Shown piece by piece: positions 25,171-32,670 of a stretch of DNA of 64,000 bases. The position numbers were made by a program, and so were the translations under genes. Numbering within the stretch: the first letter of the stretch is position 1; every line of letters starts with the position of its first letter. Origin of the DNA: an uncultured Oscillospiraceae bacterium (GTDB taxonomy: Bacteria > Bacillota > Clostridia > Oscillospirales > Acutalibacteraceae). The stretch spans positions 104,143 through 168,142 of the forward strand of contig CAOKRT010000003.1 in NCBI GenBank assembly GCA_948471205.1. The letters run 5' to 3'. Under the pieces are notes generated by a model. It did not search any database and was not told the DNA's origin. It worked only from the letters and a program-made list of their open reading frames with translations.

Positions 25171-25246
25171 GCTGGTGTAGCTCAGTTGGTAGAGCAGCTG
25201 ATTTGTAATCAGCAGGTCAGGGGTTCGAGTCCGTTCACCAGCTCCA
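25171..25246 (+). tRNA. tRNA-Thr (anticodon TGT)
   Basis: Acceptor GCTGGTG/CACCAGC, D arm GCTCAGTTGGTAGAGC, anticodon arm GCTGA-TTTGTAA-TCAGC (anticodon TGT), T arm GGGGTTCGAGTCC. CCA is encoded (25244-25246). Confidence 0.95.
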
Positions 25247-25383
25247 TTTGGTTTGACGCTCTCCTTTTAAACGGCGAGAACACGTGGCTCCAAATTTTAA
25301 GGCGTAAGCCGAAAAAATTTGGGAGAAAGATACAGTGTATCTTTCGATAGCAAGAGGAGAGTCCGTTCACCAACTCCATATGG
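25227..25383 (+). repeat. Duplicated 3' end of tRNA-Thr flanking a ~107-base insert
   Basis: Bases 25227-25251 (T arm, acceptor and CCA of tRNA-Thr) recur at 25359-25383 with 2 mismatches in 25. The 107 bases between hold two hairpins: CCAAATTTT..AAAAAATTTGG with an inner GGC/GCC, and GAAAGATAC-AGT-GTATCTTTC. The insert also shows near-matching inverted ends (CTCTCCTTTT and AAGAGGAGAG). The arrangement looks like att-type repeats left around a tiny insertion at a tRNA 3' end. The second copy runs into the tRNA-Tyr 5' end. Confidence 0.6.
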
Positions 25384-25467
25384 AAGAGTTCCCGAGCGGC
25401 CAAAGGGAACAGACTGTAAATCTGTCGCTTTTCAGCTTCGGTGGTTCGAATCCACCCTCTTCCACCA
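25382..25467 (+). tRNA. tRNA-Tyr (anticodon GTA)
   Basis: A class II tRNA with acceptor GGAAGAG/CTCTTCC, anticodon arm CAGA-CTGTAAA-TCTG (anticodon GTA), a long variable arm (GCTTTTCAGCTTCGG region) and T arm GGTTCGAATCC. CCA is encoded at the end. Confidence 0.93.
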
Positions 25468-25468
25468 G

Positions 25469-25498
25469 AAAAGCCATAGCGTATGCTATGGCTTTTTT
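25469..25498 (+). terminator. Terminator of the tRNA unit
   Basis: AAAAGCCATAGC and GCTATGGCTTTT flank GTAT and a T run follows. Confidence 0.9.
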
Positions 25499-25506
25499 AT
25501 TTGTAT

Positions 25507-26115
25507 TTATACTTTTTCAAAATCAGATGCGGGATGTTTGCAGATTGGGCAAATAAAATCTTCGGGAAGCGATTCGCCGGTATATTCATATCCGCACACT
25601 TTGCAGCGCCACACAGTAGCGGTGCTTTTTTTATTCTGCGGCTTAGGTTTGATGTTGCTGTGATAATATGCATAGGTTGCAGATGGTGCATCTGATAAAA
25701 TTTCACCGTCTGTAACATCTGCAATAAACAGCGTATGTGTGCCCAGGTCAACTTCCTGAATTACTTTTGCACTGATGTATGAATTGATGCCGCTTGTAAT
25801 ATACATAACATCGTTATCGGCACGTTTTGCATTTTCATAGTTTTCAAATTTGTTGCAGTCTGCTCCGCTTTGGAAACCAAAGTGCTTAATCAGCTCAAAA
25901 TCAGCTTCCTGTGATAAAACCGATATGTTAAAAACACCTGTGGCTTTTATCATATCATGTGTTTTTCCCCTTTTGTTTACGGTAACAGATATTCTGTTGG
26001 GTGAATCCGTAAGCTGCTGTGCAGTGTTGATTACGCTTCCGTTGTCAAATCCGTTTTCCTTTGCAGTCAGTATAAAAAGACCGTAGGAAAGCTTGAACAT
26101 AACATTATTATTCAT
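25507..26115 (-). CDS. Flavin reductase-rubredoxin fusion (high-molecular-weight rubredoxin type)
   Basis: Residues 1-150 form a flavin-reductase-like FMN-binding domain (KLSYGLFILTAKENG, SVTVNKRGKTHDMIKATG, FNISVLS). Residues 165-202 form a rubredoxin with two CxxC pairs (WRCKVCGYEYTG and DFICPICKHPASDF). Such fusions move electrons from NAD(P)H to rubrerythrin- or flavodiiron-type oxygen and peroxide scavengers in anaerobes. A rubrerythrin gene lies at 31161. ATG at 26115 after AGGAG. Confidence 0.85.
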   Translation of the reverse strand: MNNNVMFKLSYGLFILTAKENGFDNGSVINTAQQLTDSPNRISVTVNKRGKTHDMIKATGVFNISVLSQEADFELIKHFGFQSGADCNKFENYENAKRADNDVMYITSGINSYISAKVIQEVDLGTHTLFIADVTDGEILSDAPSATYAYYHSNIKPKPQNKKSTATVWRCKVCGYEYTGESLPEDFICPICKHPASDFEKV

Positions 26116-26300
26116 ATATACACTCCTATAAATTTATTTATTTATATTATAACATAAAATAATGGATTTATAATATAAATGTTTTTACAGGTTTGCTTTT
26201 ATGTAATAATATTATATAATTAATTTATCAGATGAAAGAAGTTTTTTATGAAAGAGGTAATTCAAATTATCACAATCGGTTTATAATTGTTTAAAAAGAA

Positions 26301-26325
26301 AAACAGGCTTTTGCCTGTTTTCTTT
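26301..26325 (-). terminator. Terminator of tRNA-Ser
   Basis: AAACAGGC-TTTT-GCCTGTTT lies directly beyond the tRNA 3' end; the minus strand then reads TTCTTTTT. Confidence 0.7.
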
Positions 26326-26326
26326 T

Positions 26327-26415
26327 TGGCGCAGATGGTGGGATTCGAACCCACGTCCCTCAAGGGGCATCATGATTTCGAGTCATGTCCGTTATGACCA
26401 CTTCGATACATCTGC
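26327..26415 (-). tRNA. tRNA-Ser (anticodon CGA)
   Basis: The reverse complement has acceptor GCAGATG/CATCTGC, anticodon arm CATGA-CTCGAAA-TCATG (anticodon CGA), a long variable arm and T arm GTGGGTTCGAATCCCAC, with encoded CCA. Confidence 0.93.
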
Positions 26416-26536
26416 ATATTGTATATTGGATTTGCTATAAATTGTAACACTAAACCTATAGGTTTGTCAATTATTTATATTGTATTGCTTTATATATTGT
26501 GGTAAAATTATTTATATTTTTAATTTGGAGCGTTAT

Positions 26537-27148
26537 ATGGTTGCAATAATTGATTACGGTGCAGGAAATCTTATGAGTGTTAAAAAGGCACTTGATTACA
26601 TAGGTGCTGAAAGTGAAATCACAATGGATAAAGACAAAATTATGTCTGCTTCTCATGTTATACTTCCCGGTGTAGGTTCGTTTGGAGATGCGATTCAGTC
26701 TATGCGGGGAAGAAATCTGATTGATACGGTAAAGAAAGCGGCGCTTTCCGGAAAACCTTTTCTTGGAATATGCCTTGGTTTACAGCTTCTTTTTGAAAGC
26801 AGTGATGAAAGCAGTGAAATTGACGGGCTTTCACTTCTGAAAGGAAAAATCATTTCCATTCCGAAAAATAACGGGCTTAAAGTACCGCATATAGGATGGA
26901 ATTCCGTTTCGGTTAAACAAAAAAACGGGATTTTTAATGATATTCCCGATGAAAGCTATTTTTATTTTGTTCATTCCTATTATCTTTGCGGTGCGGATGA
27001 TACAGCCGTTGCCGGTGTTACCCGGTACGGTGTGGATATTCAGTGCGCAGTGCAGCAGGGCAATCTTTGCGCCACGCAGTTTCATCCTGAAAAAAGCGGT
27101 GAAGCAGGGCTGAAATTACTTAAAAACTTTTTATTATTGGAGAACTGA
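26537..27148 (+). CDS. hisH: Imidazole glycerol phosphate synthase, glutaminase subunit
   Basis: HisH supplies ammonia to HisF in histidine and purine-linked metabolism. The 203-residue protein begins [19 protein letters not shown], has the oxyanion region [11 protein letters not shown], the nucleophile [16 protein letters not shown] and the His/Glu pair TQFHPEKSG, so the catalytic triad is complete. I set the start at ATG 26537, six bases after TTGGAG. hisF follows after two bases. No other his gene is in the window. Confidence 0.93.
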   Translation: MVAIIDYGAGNLMSVKKALDYIGAESEITMDKDKIMSASHVILPGVGSFGDAIQSMRGRNLIDTVKKAALSGKPFLGICLGLQLLFESSDESSEIDGLSLLKGKIISIPKNNGLKVPHIGWNSVSVKQKNGIFNDIPDESYFYFVHSYYLCGADDTAVAGVTRYGVDIQCAVQQGNLCATQFHPEKSGEAGLKLLKNFLLLEN

Positions 27149-27150
27149 TT

Positions 27151-27909
27151 ATGTATGCTAAAAGAATTATTCCCTGTCTTGATGTTAAAAACGGCAGAGT
27201 TGTAAAGGGTGTTTCTTTTGTTGATCTGCGGGATGCAGGAGATCCGGTTGAATGTGCCGCCGCATATGACAGGCAGGGGGCTGACGAGTTGGTTTTGCTT
27301 GATATAACAGCAACGCATGAGGGAAGAGGCACAATGATAGATATTGTGGAGCGCGTTGCAAAAACCGTGTTTATTCCGTTCACAGTCGGCGGAGGTATTA
27401 AAACGGTTGATGATTTTAAGGAATTGCTTCGTGCCGGGGCAGATAAAATTTCAGTGAATTCGGCGGCTGTAAGAAATCCGGATTTAATTAATGAAGCCGC
27501 TTATAAATTCGGAAGTCAGTGTGTTGTTTGCGCAGTAGATGCCAAAAGAAAGGAAAACGGCGGCTGGGAGGTTTATCTTAACGGCGGAAGAATTCCTACG
27601 GGGCTGGATGCTGTTGAATGGGCTGTTGAAGCCGAAAAGAGGGGAGCAGGTGAGATACTGCTTACTTCCATGGATGAGGACGGACAGAAAAAAGGCTATG
27701 ATGTTAAGCTTACGGCGGCCGTGTCCGAAAGGGTAGGCATTCCTGTTATTGCTTCCGGCGGTGCAGGAAAGGCAGAGCATTTTTATGATGCTTTTACAAC
27801 AGGAAAGGCAGATGCGGTGCTTGCCGCAAGTTTGTTTCACTTTAATGAACTTCCTGTTCCCGAATTAAAAAAATATCTTGCTTCAAAAAATATCCCTGTC
27901 AGAAAATGA
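27151..27909 (+). CDS. hisF: Imidazole glycerol phosphate synthase, cyclase subunit
   Basis: HisF is the TIM-barrel subunit that makes IGP and AICAR. The 252-residue protein has the catalytic Asp in [16 protein letters not shown], then [35 protein letters not shown], the second catalytic Asp region [14 protein letters not shown] and PVIASGGAG. Length matches the family. It is coupled to hisH and ends in a hairpin. Confidence 0.94.
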   Translation: MYAKRIIPCLDVKNGRVVKGVSFVDLRDAGDPVECAAAYDRQGADELVLLDITATHEGRGTMIDIVERVAKTVFIPFTVGGGIKTVDDFKELLRAGADKISVNSAAVRNPDLINEAAYKFGSQCVVCAVDAKRKENGGWEVYLNGGRIPTGLDAVEWAVEAEKRGAGEILLTSMDEDGQKKGYDVKLTAAVSERVGIPVIASGGAGKAEHFYDAFTTGKADAVLAASLFHFNELPVPELKKYLASKNIPVRK

Positions 27910-27917
27910 CAGGGATT
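27892..27917 (+). terminator. Hairpin at the end of hisF
   Basis: TCCCTGTCA and TGACAGGGA overlap the last hisF codons, and TTTGACAATTTTT follows. The T tail is interrupted, so termination may be weak. Confidence 0.5.
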
Positions 27918-27943
27918 TGACAATTTTTAACAGTAAAATAATA

Positions 27944-27972
27944 TTGAACAAATTACCATATAATGTTATAAT
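27944..27972 (+). promoter_or_regulatory. Promoter before rlmB
   Basis: TTGAAC (27944-27949) and TATAAT (27967-27972) are 17 bases apart, about 32 bases before the GTG start at 28004. Confidence 0.65.
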
Positions 27973-28003
27973 ATCAAAAACGATTATTAATGTGGAGAAG
28001 AAT

Positions 28004-28765
28004 GTGAAAAACGACGATAAAAAAGATTTCAGAACAAATGATAACCTTGTTGTGGGCAGAAATGCCGTGCTTGAACTTATAAAAAGCGGCAGGGAAATTG
28101 AAAATATACTTATTGCAAAGGGCGAGCGTGAAGGCTCGGTATCAAAAATAATTGCACTTGCTAAGGACAGGGGCATTGTTATAAAAAATGTTGACAGAAA
28201 AAAACTTGATTTTATCAGTGCCGGTGCCAACCATCAGGGTGTCGGTGCAAATGTGCCGGCGCACGAATACAGCTCTGTTGACGAGATACTTGAATATGCG
28301 AAAAGCAGAAATGAAGCGCCTTTTATTGTTATATGTGACGAGATAGAGGACAGCCATAATCTTGGTGCAATCATTCGAACTGCCGAAGCCTGCGGCGTGC
28401 ATGGAATCATTATTCCCAAACGGAGAAATGTAGGCTTGAATTTTATTGTTGCAAAAACCTCATGCGGTGCGCTTGAATATGTAAAGGTTGCCCGTGTTTC
28501 CAATATTAATACAACGATTGACAGACTGAAAAAAGAAAATATCTGGATTTATGCCGCTGATATGGACGGTCAGCTTTGGAACAAAACAGATTTTTCAGGC
28601 GGAGCTGCGCTTGTTGTAGGCAGTGAAGGCAAAGGTGTAGGTGCGCATATTAAAGATAATTGCGATATAACGGTAAGTTTGCCGATGAAGGGTAAGGTTA
28701 ACAGCCTGAACGCTTCGGTTGCAGCAGGCGTTATTATGTATGAAATAGCCAGACAAAGACTATGA
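28004..28765 (+). CDS. rlmB: 23S rRNA (guanosine-2'-O)-methyltransferase of the TrmH/RlmB family
   Basis: The 253-residue SPOUT methyltransferase has an L30e-like N-terminal substrate-binding domain (LVVGRNAVLELIKSGREI, ILIAKGERE) and a C-terminal knot with DEIEDSHNLGAIIRTAEACG, LVVGSEGKGVG and MKGKVNSLNASVAAGVIMYE. It methylates G2251 in the peptidyl-transferase region in E. coli. I set the start at GTG 28004 (GGAGAAG just upstream); the frame is open further upstream but without a ribosome site and across the promoter. Confidence 0.88.
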   Translation: MKNDDKKDFRTNDNLVVGRNAVLELIKSGREIENILIAKGEREGSVSKIIALAKDRGIVIKNVDRKKLDFISAGANHQGVGANVPAHEYSSVDEILEYAKSRNEAPFIVICDEIEDSHNLGAIIRTAEACGVHGIIIPKRRNVGLNFIVAKTSCGALEYVKVARVSNINTTIDRLKKENIWIYAADMDGQLWNKTDFSGGAALVVGSEGKGVGAHIKDNCDITVSLPMKGKVNSLNASVAAGVIMYEIARQRL

Positions 28766-28782
28766 AATTAGGTTGATGAATT

Positions 28783-31134
28783 ATGAAGAATAATGAAAAT
28801 TTATCGGTTGAAGAGATTTTGCGCGAAGCCGATGAAATGCTTAATCATATAAATACAAGAATGAAATCTTCCGCATCAGATACGGAGGAAACCGAGGTTA
28901 AAACATTTACGCCTAAATCCGGGCAGGCTGTCTGTGAAAAAACGCAGGTAATTGAAAAAACAAGGCATATTGATGTAAGTGACAAAACCATTATAAGTGA
29001 AAAGGTGACAAAAAAACATTATTTTCAGCATAATCCCGTAGATGAAGATTACAGTTCAGAGCCGCCGAAAATTATTGAGAGAGCGGCAACCATTAAAAGT
29101 AAATCAAGATTTAACAAGACATCGGATTTACAGGAAATTCCCACAATTCTTGCTGTGGAAGAGCTTGGAAAAACACGCCTTGTATTCGGCGATTCAAATT
29201 ATGAAGAAAATCAGAGCTCGGAAAATGATTATGACCTTTCAGACCAGATAAAAATAAGCGGTTTTGATGATGAATTTGATGAAATACCCGTTATAGATGA
29301 AGATGTTGCGGAAGAACAGCTTCGCCAGCGAAGAGAAGATAAAATCAATAAATTCAGGCTTTTTGCAAAAGAAGAAGTCACGGCAGACAGCATTGCAGAA
29401 AACGGCAGCATCGTTTCGGGAAGTGCGGCAGACAATGCAAACAGAACCAAAATTCTTGAACAGCTTTTCAAAAAAAAATCCGCACTGCAGGCAGCGGCGG
29501 TAATTACGGTCATTCTCGGCGGGCTTTTGCTGTTGCTTACGCTTTTTAAGGATTCGTACCGTATGCCCTATTTTCTCAGTACAGATAAGGGCTTTTACAT
29601 AACTGCTCTTGTTTTATACGGTGCGGTTTTAATTGTAAATATTAACACAATTATTCACGGGCTTAATTTAGCGCACGGTATAAATTCGGATTTTCCTGTA
29701 ACAATATCGGCTGTTGCAGCGCTTGTTCATACCTCGGCATTATTTTTAAATACGGATATTTTTCTCAGCAGCAGTTCGGTATTCCCGTCTGCCGCGGCAT
29801 TTGCCATGGTTTTGAGTCTTCTGGGCAAAAGAAGCATGGTTATGCGCATAATCAGCAATTATGATTTTCTTACGGACGGAAAAGAAAAATATTGTGTGGA
29901 AGATATTGTGAATGAAGTGGATGCCACAATTATTTCCAGAAATCTGCTTTCGGGTGTTCCGCTGCTTAAATACAGCGTCAAAACTGATGTGCCCACAAGT
30001 TTTCTTGAAATTTCATTTGCCTATGAACCGGCAGATAAAATGGCAAAAATTCTTGCCCCTGTTATGATTTTTCTGAATGCCGTGCTGATGGCGGTTATCG
30101 GTTTCATAGAAAAGGACTGGTATTATGCATTTAATGTGTTCACGGTTGGCATAATAATAACATGTCCGGTTATTTCACTTTTTGCAACGAATATTTCTCT
30201 GCTGGGTGTTTCCCGTTCGCTTTTGTCTAAAGGAGCAATGGTAAGCGGATATGAAGGCGCACACACTGCGCATAAATCAAATGCACTGGTTATGGAAGCA
30301 TCTGACCTGTTCGGCGATCATTCGTGCGATCTTCACGGAATCAGGCTGTTCAATAAAACGAAGGTTGATGACGCACTTCTTTTAACAGCCGCCGTTATTA
30401 TGAAAACGAAAAGTCCGCTCAAGCATGTTTTTGATGATGTTATTGTTGGCAAACAGGCAATTCTGCCGGAGGTTGATACTGTGCTTTATGAAGACAAAAT
30501 GGGCACATCTGCGTGGATTTATCAAAAAAAGGTGCTTGTCGGAAACAGAGATTTGCTTATAAATCACGGTATTTCCGTTCCGAAAGAGGATTATGAGAAT
30601 AAATATGCAACAAACGGCAGAAAGGCGCTTTATCTTGCTGTTGCAGGAAAAATTGCAGCAATGTTTGTGGTAAGTTATTCTGCAGATGCAGATTTGAAAA
30701 AAGAACTGAAAAAGCTTGAAAAAAGCGGAATTACAATTTTGCTTAAAAGCTGTGACCCTTATATTAACGAAGAAAGCATTATGGAAATATTCGGTCTCCC
30801 GGAAGGCTTTGTAAGGGTTATGACTTCTTCAAACGCAAGAATTTTTGAAAAATACAGTGATACGGTTGTGGAAAAAAGTCCTGCCTATACAGTTCATGAC
30901 GGCAGTGCGTTTGGATTTGTTTCTGCAATAAGAGCGTCTGAAAATCTTGTAAATACAGAAAACATTCTGTCGGTTCTGGTTGCATTCGGTTCTGCAATCG
31001 GCTTCGGTGTGGTAGCGCTGCTTGGACTGATGGACGGAATTTCGCAGCTGAATGTTGTGAATGTAATAATTTTCCAGACAATATGGAGTATATTTGTTCT
31101 TATTATTTCAAAAATAAGAAGAAGCGGAATATAA
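28783..31134 (+). CDS. Pseudo-P-type ATPase: P1B-like membrane protein without catalytic motifs, with a long disordered N-terminal tail
   Basis: The 783-residue protein has a charged, low-complexity N-terminal part (residues 1-235). It is followed by about six to eight membrane segments and large loops arranged as in heavy-metal P-type ATPases. The segment GIIITCPVISLFATN...LLSKGAMVSG aligns with the CPx helix region of P1B pumps. Where the pumps have DKTGT, this protein has ALVMEASDLFG. The nucleotide-domain regions are recognisable (KSPLKHVF for SEHPL, GNRDLLINHGI, NGRKALYLAVAG), but the TGD and GDGxND motifs are absent (ILLKSCDP, VHDGSAFGF). It cannot form the phospho-enzyme. Role unknown; a sensor or scaffold is possible. 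It starts 17 bases after rlmB and is followed by rubrerythrin. Confidence 0.65.
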   Translation: MKNNENLSVEEILREADEMLNHINTRMKSSASDTEETEVKTFTPKSGQAVCEKTQVIEKTRHIDVSDKTIISEKVTKKHYFQHNPVDEDYSSEPPKIIERAATIKSKSRFNKTSDLQEIPTILAVEELGKTRLVFGDSNYEENQSSENDYDLSDQIKISGFDDEFDEIPVIDEDVAEEQLRQRREDKINKFRLFAKEEVTADSIAENGSIVSGSAADNANRTKILEQLFKKKSALQAAAVITVILGGLLLLLTLFKDSYRMPYFLSTDKGFYITALVLYGAVLIVNINTIIHGLNLAHGINSDFPVTISAVAALVHTSALFLNTDIFLSSSSVFPSAAAFAMVLSLLGKRSMVMRIISNYDFLTDGKEKYCVEDIVNEVDATIISRNLLSGVPLLKYSVKTDVPTSFLEISFAYEPADKMAKILAPVMIFLNAVLMAVIGFIEKDWYYAFNVFTVGIIITCPVISLFATNISLLGVSRSLLSKGAMVSGYEGAHTAHKSNALVMEASDLFGDHSCDLHGIRLFNKTKVDDALLLTAAVIMKTKSPLKHVFDDVIVGKQAILPEVDTVLYEDKMGTSAWIYQKKVLVGNRDLLINHGISVPKEDYENKYATNGRKALYLAVAGKIAAMFVVSYSADADLKKELKKLEKSGITILLKSCDPYINEESIMEIFGLPEGFVRVMTSSNARIFEKYSDTVVEKSPAYTVHDGSAFGFVSAIRASENLVNTENILSVLVAFGSAIGFGVVALLGLMDGISQLNVVNVIIFQTIWSIFVLIISKIRRSGI

Positions 31135-31160
31135 TAAAACTTATAAAGGAGATATAAAGA

Positions 31161-31697
31161 ATGAATTTAGAAGGCTCAAAAACACAGGCCAATTTAATGG
31201 CGGCTTTTGCAGGCGAATGCCAGGCCAGAACAAAATATACCTATTATGCAAGCAAGGCAAAAAAAGACGGCTTTGTTCAAATTGCAAATTTGTTTATGGA
31301 AACTGCAGAAAATGAAAAGGAACATGCAAAAATCTGGTTCAAATTGCTTCATGACGGCATACAGGATACGGCAACAAATCTGAAAGATGCAGCAGCAGGT
31401 GAAAACTATGAGTGGACAGATATGTATTCCGAATTTGCAAAGGTTGCAAGAGAAGAAGGATTTGACCATATAGCTTTTCTGTTTGATGAAGTAGCAAAAA
31501 TTGAAAAAGAACATGAACAACGTTATCTCAAACTTCTTGAAAATGTTGAAAACGGTCTTGTATTCAGCCGTGACGGAGACAAAATCTGGAAATGTTCAAA
31601 CTGCGGTCATATTACAGTAGGAAAAGAAGCGCCTGAAGTTTGCCCGGTATGTTCTCATCCCCGTGCTTATTTTGAAATAAAAGCAGAAAATTATTAA
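31161..31697 (+). CDS. rbr: Rubrerythrin
   Basis: The 178-residue peroxide reductase has a diiron four-helix domain ([46 protein letters not shown]; each ExxH ligand pair is present) and a C-terminal rubredoxin domain ([26 protein letters not shown]). It protects anaerobes from hydrogen peroxide. AAAGGAG precedes the ATG. The rubredoxin fusion at 25507 could be its electron donor. Confidence 0.94.
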   Translation: MNLEGSKTQANLMAAFAGECQARTKYTYYASKAKKDGFVQIANLFMETAENEKEHAKIWFKLLHDGIQDTATNLKDAAAGENYEWTDMYSEFAKVAREEGFDHIAFLFDEVAKIEKEHEQRYLKLLENVENGLVFSRDGDKIWKCSNCGHITVGKEAPEVCPVCSHPRAYFEIKAENY

Positions 31698-31713
31698 TGA
31701 AAAGCTGATAGAT

Positions 31714-32646
31714 ATGTTTTATCAGTTTGAAGATGAAGTTACAACTGTTGAGCTTGAAAATATAAACCCTCATTATGTTACGGCAGGTTATGTAACATTA
31801 AATGAGTTTGAAGGTATCTATGATACCTTCGGCTTTTCGCGGTATGCTTTTGATTTATGCACAGGCAGCGGCGGTTTCGGCTCGGCAGTTGAAATTTATG
31901 ATGATTACAGTGTGACGGTTTTAAATATCATAAGTGCAGAAAACGTATATAAAAAGGGCGATTGCTTTGCTTTGTTTTTAAAGAAAAATCTGCTTATTGT
32001 TGTTGATGTATCGGATTCCGACTGCTCGGTAAGGGATAGTTTTCTGAATGCGCTTAACCGTTATTCCTGTATCAATATTACACCTGAAAAACTTCTTTTT
32101 GCTTTAATGGATAATCTTATAAAAAAAGATGCGGCTGCGATTAAAGCAAAAGCATTTGAAATTACAAAGCTTGAAGAATTGGTGTTGAAAAACAAAGCAA
32201 CAGATAAATTTAATTTTTTGCTGCTCAATATGAAAAAGGAACTTTTGATTCTCCGCAACTCATATGAACAGCTTATTGATGCCGGTGATATGTTTGAAGA
32301 TAACGACAATGAAATTTTTGTTGACGGCGATTTAAGATATATTTCAAATTTTAAGGATAAGGTAAAAAGGCTGAAAGAAGATATAGATATGCTTCGCAGT
32401 TCGGTTGATCATCTTCAGGATGCTTATTCTTCTTATCTTGATTTGAAAACAAATCATATAATGGGTATCTTTACAGCAGTTACGGCAATATTTTTTCCGC
32501 TTACATTAATTGTGGGCTGGTACGGAATGAATTTTACAAGTATGCCTGAGCTTACATGGAAATACGGCTATGTATTTGTAATTTTTATTTCCGTTTTAGT
32601 TGTTGCGGTGCTTACTATAATAATGAAAAAAAGAAAATGGCTGTAA
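31714..32646 (+). CDS. corA: CorA-family divalent cation transporter
   Basis: The 310-residue protein has a long soluble alpha/beta and helical N-terminal domain and two C-terminal membrane helices. The family signature YGMNF follows the first helix (ITAIFFPLTLIVGWYGMNF as read in this protein: ..AIFFPLTLIVGWYGMNF), and the protein ends in a basic KKRKWL tail. It is expected to carry Mg2+ or Co2+/Ni2+ as a pentamer. It follows rubrerythrin by 16 bases. Confidence 0.86.
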   Translation: MFYQFEDEVTTVELENINPHYVTAGYVTLNEFEGIYDTFGFSRYAFDLCTGSGGFGSAVEIYDDYSVTVLNIISAENVYKKGDCFALFLKKNLLIVVDVSDSDCSVRDSFLNALNRYSCINITPEKLLFALMDNLIKKDAAAIKAKAFEITKLEELVLKNKATDKFNFLLLNMKKELLILRNSYEQLIDAGDMFEDNDNEIFVDGDLRYISNFKDKVKRLKEDIDMLRSSVDHLQDAYSSYLDLKTNHIMGIFTAVTAIFFPLTLIVGWYGMNFTSMPELTWKYGYVFVIFISVLVVAVLTIIMKKRKWL

Positions 32647-32670
32647 TTTTTACAGCCTTTGGTGTTTAAA

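Noticed and set aside
25350-25367. Shared 12-mer GAGGAGAGTCCG between the tRNA spacer and the uORF ribosome sites at 61.4 and 63.6 kb
   Set aside because: A 12-base match is expected by chance in 64 kb on two strands, and the flanks differ.
25319-25663. A plus-strand frame through the tRNA-Tyr gene and the start of the rubredoxin fusion
   Set aside because: It crosses a tRNA and its terminator and is antisense to a well-defined gene.
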